From NCBI GenBank assembly GCA_028274465.1, contig CM051457.1, positions 34,274,160 through 34,338,159 of the forward strand: 64,000 nt of DNA. The letters run 5' to 3'. The position numbers were made by a program, and so were the translations under genes. Below are positions 1-14,300 of this stretch, in pieces. The notes under the pieces are model-generated. The model saw only the letters and a program-made list of their open reading frames with translations. It ran no database searches and was not told where the DNA came from. The DNA is from Plantago ovata (taxonomy: Eukaryota > Streptophyta > Magnoliopsida > Lamiales > Plantaginaceae). Within the stretch, counting starts at the first letter, position 1, and each line of letters starts with the position of its first letter.

Positions 1-771
1 ATTTATCTAGGTTTCCAGTGAAATCACTATTAGGGTTTGTAGGCAGACTTTTGGCATTTTTGGTCTCTAAATGGTTTTTGTATTATGTATAGCAAGCCAA
101 AAGTGCTTTTGCATTGTCTGATAAGAGTGTATACACAAAAAAAACTTCGGATAACCACATTTTATAATCATGTACCAATCTAAATTTTAATGTGATTCTT
201 GATGCTTTTAGAAAGATGCATTGTCTGATACGGCATCGAAAGATTACATAGGAGACAGATAATGTCCTTCCAAACCCTTGCTGTGAAAACGAGCCGGAAA
301 TTAGAGTGTAAATGTTTATGTGAGTTTCAGAGAAAAATGTGTTTTGCGTATTTAATTACATATAGGAATATATCGTGGTCATATAAGTTCTTGCATTTTT
401 CTACATCTCTAGTAGGGTAAAGTTGACAATTGATATAGACTGAAGTTCTTTGGAAAAGTTGCATACTCGTACATTTGTGAATTGTGAACATTGCTTTTTG
501 TAGCTGTACTTGTTCCTCTTACCAAAATACCCCGAACTTTTGTTTTTGCCCATACTAAATGTTGTTTTTCTGAAGTTGTTCACATGACAAAAAACTTGCA
601 CTGCCAATATTCTGTTACGTATTGATATGAACACACTATTCTTTGCATTTTATGCATGCTTGTCTTCTGTGTGTGAAATGATATCCCCCGTGAGAACGTA
701 GAACTGGTCTTGCCATGTGTTGATATTCCATTTATATATTTACACATCAGGTTGCCAGAATAGTTAAAAAG
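1..771 (+). other. 5' flank and probable 5' UTR intron of the HESO1 homologue
   Basis: No coding region is supported here. The sequence is AT-rich like an intron or promoter. A good splice acceptor (pyrimidine-rich stretch then CAG) ends near 749, 22 bases before the start codon at 772, so the start codon probably lies at the head of an exon joined to an upstream 5' UTR exon that may be outside the window. This is inference from splice-site appearance only. Confidence 0.35.
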
Positions 772-3127
772 ATGAATGGATATAGTCCGTTGGAGCACAC
801 TCTCAGACGTATTCTTGAAATAATATATCCCACAGATGCGGATTGGAATGTCAGATTCCGTATCATGCATGATCTCACGTCTGCAGTCGAACACATAGAG
901 AGTCTGAGAGGTAATAAATACTTTTACCATGTGCTTCTGTTTTCAACCAGATATTTTTCTAAAGGAGATGCTTAGCAAAAATAATTTTGAATGGAAATAC
1001 GAGAAAGGCTGTCTGCTAACCAATTATGTAAAACACTTGGTTCTCTTTCTACTATATTGACGGGAACCTTGCATACAATTTTGATTTTTCATGCCTAGAT
1101 GTCTCTGTATTGCAATTTCCTGAAATTCTTTTTGTTTCTGTATACAGTTTTAGAAGACTATGGAGTCTTGTTGTCTTGTTGCCTAACTTTTTGCTTTCAT
1201 GTGCTGACTGAAAAAGGGCACCAATTAACTAAACCTTAGTTTCTTTATGCATGCCAAAGCTGATTGCTAAATATGGAGAAACAGCAGGAAAATGTTTCAC
1301 TACGCCACTGACATGGTAGAGATCCTGGTTCCTGTGCTTCGCTTGATAAATATAATTTGAGTTTATCTACCCCTCTTTCCACGAGGAAGTATGAAAATTG
1401 GATTATGTGAGATTTATCAAGAGTTGCAATTTCGGCTAATATAGTGGCAATTTGGAGCAGACAGCATTAATGTACAGCTACAGCCGTTCCATATCATGGT
1501 TTATGGTTGCGACAGAATTGCTCGTAGTGGATAGTGGGTTGGGGCGATTGCTTTAGCAAATTATGTTGAATCTCTTCGCATTTATAGTTCAATTTCCACT
1601 TATTATTCTTACTAAACCTGGCGTAATACGCAATTTGTTTCTATTCCATTTACACACTCACAGAACATATTCCACCTCCCTTACCATCTTCCCTACTTGG
1701 TTTTCTTATGTTCGCCCATTTATTGTAGGGCATAATATTGTCCTAGTAGCTTGTTTAAAGATGTTGCTGTATTTGGAAATAGGTTGTACGGTGGAACCAT
1801 TCGGATCATTTGTTTCTAATCTCTTTACAAGATGGGGAGATTTAGATATATCCGTCGAGTTGTACAATGGAACACATATTGCAGTACCTGCAAGAAAGCA
1901 GAAGCTGACTTTACTTGCAGATATAATGAAAGTTTTGAAAAAGAAAGGTAACCTTTTATTACTAAAATTCCATATCTTTCAGTTATATGCTTTAATATGC
2001 ACATTCTTAGTGCAACATTAGTGCAAGAAAATTAGAGATATTATGGATTTAATAGTTCTAATTGTGTCGAGAGAATCTTCTCCTTGCTCTTGGTTTAGAA
2101 AGAATCTGCAATCTGAAATGTGATGTGATATCTTCTTTCATGATGAGAAGAAGTAGCATTTAATTGCGCGGTTGAGACTCCACTTTGACTCATCTTCAGT
2201 TTATTGATTTATTCTTGCAGCTGGGTATTATAGGCTGCAATTTATCTCACATGCCAGAGTACCCATTTTGAAGTTAGAAACCAGCAACATTTCCTGTGAC
2301 ATATCAATTGGTAACTTAAGTGGTCAAATGAAGTCAAAGCTGCTGTTCTGGATTAATAGCATTGATGATCGCTTTCGTGATCTTGTTTTACTGGTAAGTG
2401 TAAAACATGCTGATCAGGATTTGCTTTATTATATTCTGCCATAGGTAGAAATCCAGGAAAATTTACATCAGACCAAATCAATCTCGTATCTGCAGGTCAA
2501 GGAATGGGCCAAAGGACACCATATTAACGAGTCGAAAACTGGGACTTTGAATTCATACTGTCTCAGCCTACTCGTAGTTTTTCATTTGCAGGTACTTCAA
2601 TGCCAATCTTTCACCCTGAAGTCCTTATTCAATTTCTCTTCTGGACCATATGTTTTCTATTTCATGAGAGACGAAACAAACATGGATTAAATAAAAAGCA
2701 AGATAAAATAATATCAAACAGAAAGAGGACAAACCCCCCATGCGCTGCATTTATAGTTTCTTTTGTGCATTGAGGCATATCCTCACCCAGGCCCCTAATA
2801 GGTCATTAATGGGGGAAACACTCGGCCTTGTCATTTCTCAATCTATTTATTACAAATTATTCTAATTCCATCATGTGCACTATTAACTGCATATATTTGC
2901 TTAAGGTAATGAATTAATATCTGGATTGATAGTTTGTTGTGTTATTATTTATTACCAGGTTGGGTTTTATATGGTTTTTAGTTGTTTAAGGGACCAACAA
3001 TTCTAATGCTATGATCCAGCTACTTCGGTTCAGTTTTCTTAAAGAGCATATACCGAATTCCTTCCTTTTATGCCTGGCAGATTTACATATGTATTCCTTT
3101 TTATATTGTTTTTTCCTTTGTCTTATA

Positions 3128-3158
<31 letters not shown>

Positions 3159-5392
3159 TTTTTCTTTTTCATTTTATGTTATGTAAATTTGATTTGGAAA
3201 TATGAGCAACTCTCAATGTATTCTGCAGACATTAGCACCGGCCATATTACCTCCTCTCAGAGAGATATATCCTGGGAATATGGTTGATAACCTTACAGGT
3301 ACTCGATTTTTTAGTTATCTATCTATTGGACTACATTTATTTATTAAAAAAGAATTCAAGCAATAGTCACCTTGAATAACTACTTGTTACAACACAAGCA
3401 ATATATTCTGGAAGTTGAGAATGCGCTACAAAACGTTAAGGCGCAGGTTTGCTTTGGTTTAGGTGGGAAGGAAAAACAACCAAATATAGAATCATATTTA
3501 CAAAATTTATATTTGTTGTAAAGTATTGTTGATTGATTGAATATTTTGGATAATAAATATATATTTTTTTTGATGGAATCCAGTGATTATTACTTTACAT
3601 TTTTGTTGGGACCTTATGGTTTTGTTAATTTATTGTTATTACATAATGTATTTAGTGAGATACTCCCTCCGTGCCAACCTTAACTTCTTGCTAAGTTGGG
3701 TAAAGTGATTAAGAATAAGCTATATAAATATTAGATGAATAAGATCAAATGAATAAAGTTGGAGATATAATGAACAAAGTATGAGCGAGAGTAAATAATG
3801 TAAGAGAGAGAGAGAGAGAAAGAATGAATACAGTAGGAAAGATTCTCCATTTTGTGCTGGAAGTTGAGATTAGGATAAACATAAAAGGAAACCAGGTAGT
3901 TGAGATGCCCGACCGTGTGAAATTATTACTTATTGAGTTTACTACTTTAGAAAGGTTTAATTGTATTGTTTTTAAATTTTAAATTTTTTATTTTTTTATG
4001 AATGAAAAACATCTTTTGAGTGCTTGCTGGTCGTACCTTGATAAGCATTCTTAGCGCCATTGTTGCTTGCATGTTCAGAGGTGTCCTGTAATGGATCTTT
4101 AGAACTATCTGTATTATCTGTGGTTCATTCTTTCTAAATGTACTTCTCCACTGCTAGGTTAGAATGTCCTCCGGAATTTAAATTTTTGTTTCCTTTACTG
4201 AATGGGATTCCCCTAGTAAATGCTAATTCTCCGACTTAATCTCGATTGCTGATCTTACTAATATGATGTAGATGCAAGCAGAATTGTTTCTTTTCAGGTT
4301 GTCACATGGATAATTTAACCTTGCTAATAGCTTGAAACACTATCTCACTTCAACCTATTGAATGAAATGTGGCAAAAGCCATGATCTTTAAGATGAAAGT
4401 AGCAGATTTTAAATATCTTGAGGTTTTTAGTGTAGGCATGAATCCTTGCTATTTCAGAGGAAAGAGGCATTCTACGGTTTCTAACCCCCTACTTTAGGGT
4501 CTGGGGATAGCAAGGAATTCTTACTAAAATATTGTACAAACATAATTTTGTCTTAATGGTCTTCACTTTGTTTGGAAAGGTGTGAGAGTTGATGCTGAAA
4601 GGCGTATTGAAGATATCTGCGGTGTTCACATAAAGAGAGTTAAGGAAGACGAGTCCAGAATGATCAACCGGAGCTCTCTTTCTGAACTCTTTGTTTCCTT
4701 CCTTGCTAAGGTTAGTTTTACCAATATTTTTTGAAAATGTGTTTCATGATGACGATGTCGTGTTTGGAGATACTTTCAGTTTTTTGTTTCGTAGACATTG
4801 CGAATGTACCTATTAGCTTTATACTTATGTTTCGCAAAATTGTTATTCTGGTCACACTGAAAGGACTTTTACGTCTTCGAATGTTCAGTTTTCTGATATC
4901 TGTTCAAGAGCTTCTACACATGGTATCAGCCCGTATAATGGCGAATGGGAGGCTATTGATAGCAACATGAGCTGGTTGCCAAAAACTTATACATTGTTTG
5001 TTGAAGATCCTTTTGAGCAACCTGCAAATACAGCAAGGACGGTGAGTGGGAACCAACTTCTAAAGATATCCGAAGCGATTGAAGTGACACATAGGGTACT
5101 TGTCTCTCCCAATCAAACTCCAGCTAATTTGGCCATGGTTCTGGCTGGTGCACACATATCAAGATTTTTTCCAGCTGGACCTATACCATACTCATCGACC
5201 CTGAATATCGCCCCAAGACCGCGAGTTAATCGCAACATAAATGGCCACAAGCCGACATATCCAAAGAGAAACAACTTGCCCTCACGACCACAGCAGTCTC
5301 AAAATCGTACTGTGGATAATGGTGAAAAAGAAACAGCCAATGGCGTCAATGCATCTTCAAGTCAGCCTCAGCAAGTGTGGAGGGCCAAGTAG
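772..5392 (+). CDS. HESO1: HESO1-type terminal RNA uridylyltransferase, 7 coding exons
   Basis: Exons read as 772-910, 1783-1947, 2221-2393, 2496-2591, 3229-3298, 4580-4710 and 4889-5392. All introns are GT-AG, phases agree, and the sum is 425 codons plus stop. The product matches Arabidopsis HESO1 as recalled, through the nucleotidyltransferase core EPFGSFVSNLFTRWGDLDIS (about residues 51-70), with catalytic Asp66 and Asp68 and a third Asp near 128 in the segment CDIS. The central domain follows (KTGTFNSYCLSLLV, then LPPLREIYPG), and then WLPKTYTLFVEDPFEQP, typical of this branch. HESO1 adds uridines to unmethylated small RNAs and cleaved RNA fragments, marking them for decay. The start at 772 gives an N-terminus aligning end to end with Arabidopsis. 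The C-terminal tail (roughly residues 330-425) is N/P/Q-rich and shorter than in Arabidopsis (about 511 residues in all). Intron 5 (3299-4579) is the longest and holds microsatellites and a decayed MITE. URT1 is unlikely because that protein is much larger. Confidence 0.95.
3124..3163. repeat. TA microsatellite followed by a T run in HESO1 intron 4
   Basis: A run of about 13 TA units is followed directly by about 16 T residues, upstream of the acceptor of exon 5 (3229). It lies fully inside the intron and probably varies in length between individuals. Confidence 0.9.
3661..3960. repeat. Decayed Stowaway/mariner-type MITE in HESO1 intron 5
   Basis: The segment opens with TACTCCCTCCGTGCCAAC, which resembles the widespread plant mariner-type MITE terminus (TA target, then CTCCCTCCGT). 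It contains a short GA microsatellite at about 3806-3822. No clean inverted partner is visible at the right end, so the family call rests on one terminus and the right boundary is approximate. Confidence 0.45.
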
Positions 5393-8306
5393 ATCAACCT
5401 GAGAGCGGAATCTATCTTTTTGCAAACGTAAGATTTGAGAAATTTCTGGGTAGTTTAAGTGGTTGTAGATATTTGCCAATGAGGTAATATCTCAGTAATC
5501 ACATGGCTGATATCTGCAACCAATGCAATACTTGAAGCCCCCATTTTGCTTTTGAGAAAACTAAAACCTTTTTCAGACTAATGCGTTAAATCTCAAAACG
5601 CGGGGTGTTAGAAGTTTGGAAAATATTACTCATGCTTGCTCAATTAATGCGTAAAAAAATCAGACTTGTGAACTCAATATAGTGGTACAAAAATTGGTGA
5701 ATGAAAACTTCATACCAAACGCAAAATGGAAGTAATATACCATACAAAATGTGGTTACTTTTTTCTACTAATGCATGCCCTGAAATTATATCTTTTTATA
5801 TTAACTGTTGTTTCGTGTTTTAAGTCTTTTAAAATTGTAGTATCTGTCTTAATGCAGTCTGGCTGTTGGCTTAGAAATCTATGATATCTTATATGTCCAT
5901 TCTTGTTCTGGCTTCTGTGTAGTCCATTACTTGACCTAGTTCATAGGATTGCTTATCTAAAGCTCTTAACTTGGTACATGTCCATTAGTTTGCATTTACG
6001 TAACTTTCGTTTAGAGGTTAGGTCATTTGGCTACGTAAAATTTTGTTAATACTGGCTCTGACTAAGATAATTTATGCTTGGTTCCTCGGTCTGTCAGTCC
6101 CCTCCCCCCCACTTCCCTACCCACCCACACAGGTGCTTCCTAGCTGTGTCACTTAATATGGTCCAATGGTTGTCAAATTTCAACCCCTAGGTTTGGAAAT
6201 GTGTGGTGCTGCTTGCCCCACCCCAGACCTGGTCGTGTATGCACCTCTTAGTTGGTAAGCAGGTATTCTGCCCGCTGTTTTCTTAGGGCTGGGTGAGTTT
6301 CAACCAGTACCTGTGAGTTTCCTCTTGCAACAGAAGAAACTGTTCTGTTTCCATGAACCATGATATTGTCGACTTGCTGTATTTTATAATTTTCCAGCAT
6401 ACGGTTGCGCCAGATTACATTTGACGACATTTAATTTGGATGTGACAGTATGTAATTGTGTTTCTGATTAATGCCTCTGGTTAATCTAGATCTGTGTTTG
6501 TTTAAGCAGCAATTTGTTTCAGAAACTTTACGTACAGTTGCTTTTTCAGTTGATTAGAGTTGGATTTGAAACTTAGAAAATATTTGTTCCCCGAAAACTC
6601 TGGCAGGAAATTTTTGTCCCGTGGAGATTTGCTGCTGCAAACAGAGAAAAAAAGTAAAAGTTTAGTTGGGTCCTCCTGCTGGTTGGGTACGCACAATACT
6701 CTACTTCACTTGTATATCCAGGTGTGGAATGCCGGTTTTCCGTGTTTACAAAACTATCCGTCCCCAGCGCATCTTGCATACATTGATTGGAGAATCGTTG
6801 TCGTTAACTGCAACTGTAACAAAGAAATCTGGTGTCCTTGATTATGGCAGTGTCAATAGTAACGACTGATGTGAATTTCCTGTTAACACATGCATGTTCT
6901 ACACGAATGAACATGCTCAATATACACATAGCCACAACAGAACAGCAGCTGGGAATGTTGAGCTAAGGATGTAACTGAGGAGAATACGCCCGTTCCTGAA
7001 CTGTTGTATATATCATTTTGATTTTTGTGATCAATTTCACAATATTATACCTCTTAACCACTACTAATACAGTTTATGGTTAGATTTTGTTCATGGATGA
7101 ATAGTTGTGAATGACGGTGAATTGTTTACAATAATTAAATTGAATATTTTCACCATTCTTTGATGAAAATGACTCCATCAGTCTCCACTTTGATTTTGTA
7201 GGTATCCGATAAAATCCGTTTTCTAAAATAAAATGAAATTTACTCCACATATAACTTTCCCCTCACTTTATATTTCAACAACTACATTTAATTAAAAAAT
7301 TAACATACTAATTATTTCTTTTTAAAATACGTGTTAACCCTAATGTGTAATGTTTTGAGAACGGATATAGTACTTTCCAATAATAGTAACAATTTGTTAC
7401 TTTCTATGTCTCATAAAACAATGTCAATTAGTGTTAGCACCCAGTTTAAGTTGGAACAATGTACTTCACGGTTCTGTGCCAAGCTTTCCATTTGTTTTTA
7501 TTGACTTTTTTAGCATCCGTTTGATTTCGAATTAATTTTAATTCATATTGAAAAAATTAATTTAGAAATTTATATTATGAAAATATAAGATTTTTAATTT
7601 CATAATATAAGTTCAAACATTATTTTTATTTGGTATGTTTTAGGATTAATTTGATGTAAAACAAAAGCTTGAAAAAGTCAACAAAATAAAATAATTGGGA
7701 GACTTGGCATAGGACTGATTAAGTAATTTATAAAGATATTGCTAATATAGGTGGAGTATGTACGTAGCTTTAATTCTTTTTACAAAAAATTAAAGTTATG
7801 TGAGACATGTATAAAAATAAAGACGGAAAAGTTTTGTGATAGAGGAGGTGTGGAAACACATACTCTTTGTTTCCAACATTTGCAATGTTTAGAAACGTTA
7901 GATATTTCCCCTACAAGTTAATGTTTTACAGAGAAATGAATATTTGAAGTTGAAACTTCGTTTTTATATATTGTTTACAGTGCCATTGCACGAATTGTTT
8001 TAGAGAACAAACGCTATACAGATTGTAATTCAAACAAATATGTTTTTTCAACTTATCAACCCAGCAAAAAGGCCATAAAACGACCATCTCACTATGCTCT
8101 AATGCTATAGACACTATTTATATGTTAACCCGGACCACTAGAGGTAATGTGCTACAAACAAACCACAAATACGTTTCGGGAAAAAATATAGTAGTGTAAC
8201 AGATGATATGATATAAATATATACTCGTTTAAAAAAGAGTTTACAATGTCAAATTAGCATTGTTAATGATGATGGTTTCGAATTTGCTTGCGATCGATCC
8301 ACACAT
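5393..8306. other. Intergenic stretch between convergent HESO1 and ACA9 genes
   Basis: The first several hundred bases should hold the HESO1 3' UTR, and the last 100-300 the 3' UTR of the minus-strand ACA9 gene. Short open frames near 6250-6870 show no recognisable family and overlap on both strands. A segment from about 7170 begins with a motif resembling a degenerate MITE end (ACTCCATCAGTCTCCAC), and 7500-7850 is very AT-rich with short inverted repeats. No further gene is supported. Confidence 0.5.
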
Positions 8307-11300
8307 TTAGTTGGTAGTAGGGTTGTGCCCGTTCCGAGCAGCAATGCACTTCTGGTATGGTCTTATAAACACCTTCGCAAGAGGTGTTTTTGGGACTGGA
8401 ATAAACTTCCCAACAATGGCAAGTGGCCAACTGCAGATTCATTCAGCAACAAAAAGTTAAGTTTTAAAAAGAATTGATGATCAGTAAGGAGCATAATTTC
8501 ACCGCGAGCGAACCAAGCTAGCTGACCTGATAATGCCGATGACGAGGCAAATGACCCATTGTTGAATGTTAAGTCTAACAGTTGTTGTGAACCTTCCCAG
8601 GAAATTGATGATCAGAATCTAGTAATTAGCAGCAGTTACCATGTTAGCCATGAAACCGAAGAAATTTGTCTATTTGTACAACGTGTCGCTCAAGTGTTGT
8701 ACAATGCAGTACATTAAGCACACGGTACAAGTGAGGTATAACAGCATGCTGTATATATATCACAGAAGAAACAAACTGTGTTTTTTTTGACTATACTGTT
8801 TCTCACCTGGAGTATAAATGTAACTCCAATAATTCCGACGAAGAGGTGATTTTTAGTCACACCCGTAAACACGTTCATTTGTTCTGGTTTTCTGGCATTG
8901 AACTCGTTAAAAATCTGCAATTGTTGCAATACAATCAGGATGATGCATATCATTCATAAGCTACGGTGCCCAAAAGCATAATTAGAGTAGACTTACTTGA
9001 CATAGAACAAATGCATTGAAGATCATAGTATTCAGCAACATGTTAGCATGTGCTAGATTATCATTTTCCAAGTTTAGAAGGCTTATGCCGCAGAAATTCA
9101 GAATCAACAGAACTGCAACTTGATACAAAGCCTGTAATGTAATAAAATGTAGACAGATTAACGATTGCTTACTTGTATTTGAAATTACGAAGAACATACA
9201 GTTGTCAAACGTCATGACATTAAAATGATACCTGTACTAACAAGTTCCTCCACATGATATTGGTTACAAGTGGCTCCCTGAAGGAACATAAACTAGTTAA
9301 TTCCGAAATTCATATGTATATCAATTATGCCCCAAGTCCTAACAAGTTTATGATGATAATGTGTTGATCAGTAAAGAGTGGGAATAAAAACCTTCGGCCA
9401 ACTGGAGCTCTGCGCATCAGGTGGTCTGTTGGTGGTTCTGTAGCCAGTGCCAAAGCTCCTAGAGTATCCATGATGAGGTTAACCCACAGAAGCTGCATAC
9501 AGAATGACTCTATTTAGCAAAACTAGCTGACGGATTAGTCTTCATTATTTCTTTTTTATCAAGCACACACTTGTTTACCTGTACTGAATTTAGGGGAACA
9601 TCCCCGGAAGTAATTGCTGAAACAACATTGATTACGAGAGCAGCAACATTAACAGTGAGCTGAAATTGGATGAATTTCTGAATGTTTGCATACACAGATC
9701 TTCCCCAACGGACAACCTACATAATGAAAAAGGTCATATGTATGTGATGTCAGAAGACGATACTCCATGTTTATACGAAACTAACTGACCTTGACAACAG
9801 AAGCAAAATTGTCATCCAAAATGATGATGTCCGAGCTTTCTTTAGCAACTTCAGTTCCTTGTATGCCCATTGAAAGACCTATGTCAGCCTAAAGTACATG
9901 AAAGAAAGAAAATATTGTAATTGAAGCAAATACGTACAAACTGAACAAGCAGAAACGATAAGAAATTATCGAGATTTCTCAAACCTCATGCAATGCAGGA
10001 GCATCATTGGTTCCATCTCCAGTTACAGCAACAACTTCGCCCTGTCTACGTAATGCCTGTACTAGCAAAAGCTTGTCGGTTGGTGAGGATCTTCCCATAA
10101 CCTGTAAATGGTCAATGCAATCGTTAGAAGTGGATGTCAATGATGCGAAAGCTAGTCCTGATCAATGTTTAAATATATGGATAATAATTATTCAGACATA
10201 CCAATATCCTCCTTGAGACCTGCTCTCTTTCTGTGTCAGACAACTCACGGAATGTCTTCCCTTCTATAACAGTGTTTTCATTTGCATCTGCTTCTGAAGG
10301 GATTATACCACATTCCAGGGCAATTGCTTTTGCTGTTTGAATATTATCTCCAGTTACCATGCGTACCTTTACACCAGCCTCAGTGCACAGTCTCACTGCA
10401 TCTTTGACGCCAGGACGACAAGGATCCTACATACCGAAAACAGTTGATACTTATCCTCTGTGTGATATCCGAAAGGAATTTACTATAGATATGCCACAGA
10501 GATGCGCAACAATACTGTTTTAAGTGCATATCTCTACAAACTTTGACAGTCATGCTTTTTTACTTTCTTACCTTTATACCAACAATAGCAAGCAAAACAA
10601 GATTATCATCTGGTAATTCCCACTGGGCCAACTGCTCTTCATCAGTAGGAACCTCATCGGCTTCACATTGCCGGTAAGCTAAGGCAACACACCTCAAGCT
10701 TTTTGCAGCCATAAGATCAATAGCATCTTTAAGAAATTCCTGGAACATTTAAAGTGCATTCAGTCAAAATGTTAAAGTACAGTTCTAAATATGTATTATG
10801 AGACTAACAGAAAACAATAATAACTCGGTAGAAGTTATTAGTATACCAATCAAGATTCTGTAGAAGTTACAACTGAAAACTGGTTAACTTAATAACTCGG
10901 ACTGTTTTTTATCTTTCCACAAATCTGTGTTTATCGTTTCATATTTCAAAGAAGTTTCGAATCATTTTGAAATAAGAACCATAGAACTAACCTTATCCTC
11001 ATCCCTGAGCGGAGTTGAGCCATTTCCATCAACGTACTGTGAGCATGAGGCTAAGATTATCTCAGCCGCTCCTTTCCAGTGAATATGTAGTTTGGAGCTA
11101 TTCTGTGCAGGAAAGAACGAAATAATACTTAAAAGTCTACAATTAGATACTTGAAATGTACTGAAAAAACATCAAACTTGATATTTTGATGAAAAATCAG
11201 AGTAATTGATATTTTGTTAAGCTGCAAAGCCTGAATAATAAAATCTAAGAGAGCTTCAGGAGAAATTACCCGTCCACGTAGTGCAAGTCCCCCTCGCTTC

Positions 11301-14300
11301 TTGGCAGAGTTAAAAGGAGAAACGTGGAGAATTATAGATTCTGCTCTCACAACATCAAATTTCATTCCCAACTGAAAATTTATGCACCTTACAGATAATC
11401 AGTATCTGATTTTGTCAGAAGCTAATCCAGATACAATATATTGCATGATAATGAATACCTTGACACCCCAATCAAGTATCGCCTTCTCCGTTGGAGATCC
11501 TGAAATCTCTTGCACACCATCCTGTAAAGAAACAAACTCACAAGTGATATGCCAAATGTGCTTAGTAATAGAGATTATAAATGATTTCTGCTTCAAATGT
11601 TTTACATATTAGTTTGGAAATAGAAATAATTAGAAGCTGCTATATCACCATGAAGTTACCTTATTTAAAAATACACTGCCGGAAGTATTTTGGGCTACTC
11701 CTTCATCTAGCAGGGAAGAAACACTTGCTTGCAACTGTGAAGTATCTTCAGGAGAATCTAACTTTTTTTTCCCAACATAAGCCTCAACCACAGTCATCTA
11801 TTCCGTAAGAGGGCGAAAAAGAAGTTCAGTGGTGAATTATTTATTACATCAGTAACAAATTTGTCAAAATTATAGCAACCTGATTCAACGTCAAAGTTCC
11901 AGTCTTATCACTACAAATGGTGGTCGCAGATCCCATAGTTTCACATGCTGATAGCCTACGCACCTGGAGACGAGTTTTTTGTGATGTTTCGTTTTTCCTG
12001 GTATTTTCATTTAAAAATTGCACGAAAATGCAGACAGTGACTTACCAGAGCCTTGTCCGCCATCATTTTTTTCATGGAGTAAGCTAGGCTGTTGACAATC
12101 GTTACAAATGAGAGAATTGATACACTAGTACTATAAGGACATAGGAAACAAAAACAATGTGAAACTTACGTCAATGTTACAGCTAATGGAAGGCCTTCTG
12201 GAACTGCCACAACCACAATAGTGACCTGAATAGTGTTTAGTCAATAAAAATAAAAACCCTCACGTATGCTACCAAATGATTTGTCTGTCCAAGGAATAGA
12301 AAACTTACAGCAATTGTTACAACATGAACCACTCCATTAAAGATATTGCTCCAGCTTCTTTCCCCTCTGACAAACTGAACCGTTCCATCAGGATTTCTTG
12401 ACGTTCCAGTGAAGTATCTAAGGAGACAAATTGTCAGTTTTATGAAACAAAAATAGAATCGTAAGAAACATAAAAAAGTTATTATTTAACTACCTAGCCA
12501 AAAGAATAATAAGCACGGCTACTGCCACGGTCAGCCCGACAACTCCTATAAAAGTTGCAACACCATTGAGCCGTACCTGTATTGTATCACCAGGATTCAT
12601 TTAGAGGAGATTCATATGTTTATATACGGAACAATGATTCTGCTTAATGATACATATATATACCTGTAATGGAGTTTCTTCACCATTATCTTCTGAAATA
12701 CTAGCCATCAACAATCCCCACTCAGTGTTAATTCCCACACCAGTTACCTACATAAATTGTTTTCGAAATCATGCCAAAAGTATAGTAGTGAATTCAGCTC
12801 TACCATTCAGGAAAAGTGCTGAAAAGTAGAGATGTTTGGTGATTTCCTGAGGATCAGCTAAATAGATTACAAAAAGATTGGGTTATTTTCTTTTTTTTAA
12901 TAGTTATTTCTACCTCAAAAGGATCAGAAGTTAGTTGCTAAACACATTTTTCTGGTGACTGCTGCAGATGAGCAATAATCAGTTGTCTGAAAACTTTTTT
13001 CATTCGGGCACTAAGAGTCATGAGCATATATAGTACGCAGTGTTAATGTTATTAATGAAGTTTTCTCTTACCAGCATGGTTCCAGCACCATCTGCTACCT
13101 TACAACCTGACATCAGAAATGGAGATTTTTGGCTTTTGTGTACCTACAAATTGACACAACATAGTCGTCAGACAACAGAAGTAACGCTAAAGGTCACTTG
13201 TTATTATACGATAGTTAATTGTATCTTACAATCTTGCTTTCCCCGGTCATGCTTGATTCATCGATGGCAAGAGAGTGACCAGTTATCAAGAGTCCATCAG
13301 CTGGAACCTAGGAGAGTTCATCACGTGACACTACTCCAGTAAGTTATTAAGAAGCAATAATACATTCTCCAAAATGGAAACTCCATGAAACTAAATCGTT
13401 CTTCACCTGATCACCAATCTTAAGAGGAATCACATCCCCAACCACAATCTCGTAGATTGAGATCTTTTCTCTTCTGCCACCTCTAACAACCTACACATCA
13501 ATTAAACAATGCTTCTGAAATTCCAATCATCTCATGCTAAAGTCACATAATGAAAAACAATATCTAGTAAATATTTACCTCAAGTTTAATATTTCGTTTT
13601 TCCTCGTTCAAATTTTTGAACTGAAGGGATTGTCTGTAGTCACTTGTTGCTAAAAGATGCAAAGAAGAAACAAAGAATTTGCTTAGAACAAAATAATCAG
13701 TAACTATCTGAGATTTCCTTTATAAGATAATACCTAAGCAAGCATGAATGATATCTTACCTGTAACAAAAATAACCAGGAGAACGGCAAATGAAATGCTT
13801 CCGCCATCATACCATCCCTCTGCTAATCCCTATTAAGAAATTAAAAGATAAATTATAAATATAAAATTAGCCTCGATATATAATCAAATAAAATTAGCCT
13901 CGATAAATTATAAATACAAAAATTGTTTTACTAGACTGAAGTTGACTCACTATAACCAAAACACATAGGATAGAATTAAGGAAATATTTTATATACAGTA
14001 CACCAGACTATGTATGCCTCCAATTTTATGTCAGACTTCCATATTATCAGAATGAGATTTTCTTTCATTCAGGTTCAACCACAAGATAAATGACACATGT
14101 TCAAAATGTAAGGCAAAGTGTAAAGCCAGTATACCTCAGTCTGTATTCCAAGGATCAATGAAGCTATTGCGGCAACTATTAAAATAATGAGTGTTAAATC
14201 TTGCACAGCATCCCAAAGGAACATCTGGATATCATGTTGGAGGATTGATCAGAACATGTCTCATAATTCTATAAAAACCAAAACTGGGATTAGTTAACTA

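Noticed and set aside
1563-2021. 152-codon frame on the plus strand
   Set aside because: It only spans exon 2 of the HESO1 homologue plus parts of both flanking introns; the surrounding codons have no family resemblance.
4731-4970. 79-codon plus-strand frame
   Set aside because: It is mostly intron 6 of the HESO1 homologue read in another frame.
6502-6869. Cluster of overlapping short frames on both strands
   Set aside because: There is no codon pattern, conserved motif or splice structure, and strands overlap. Probably HESO1 3' region or intergenic.
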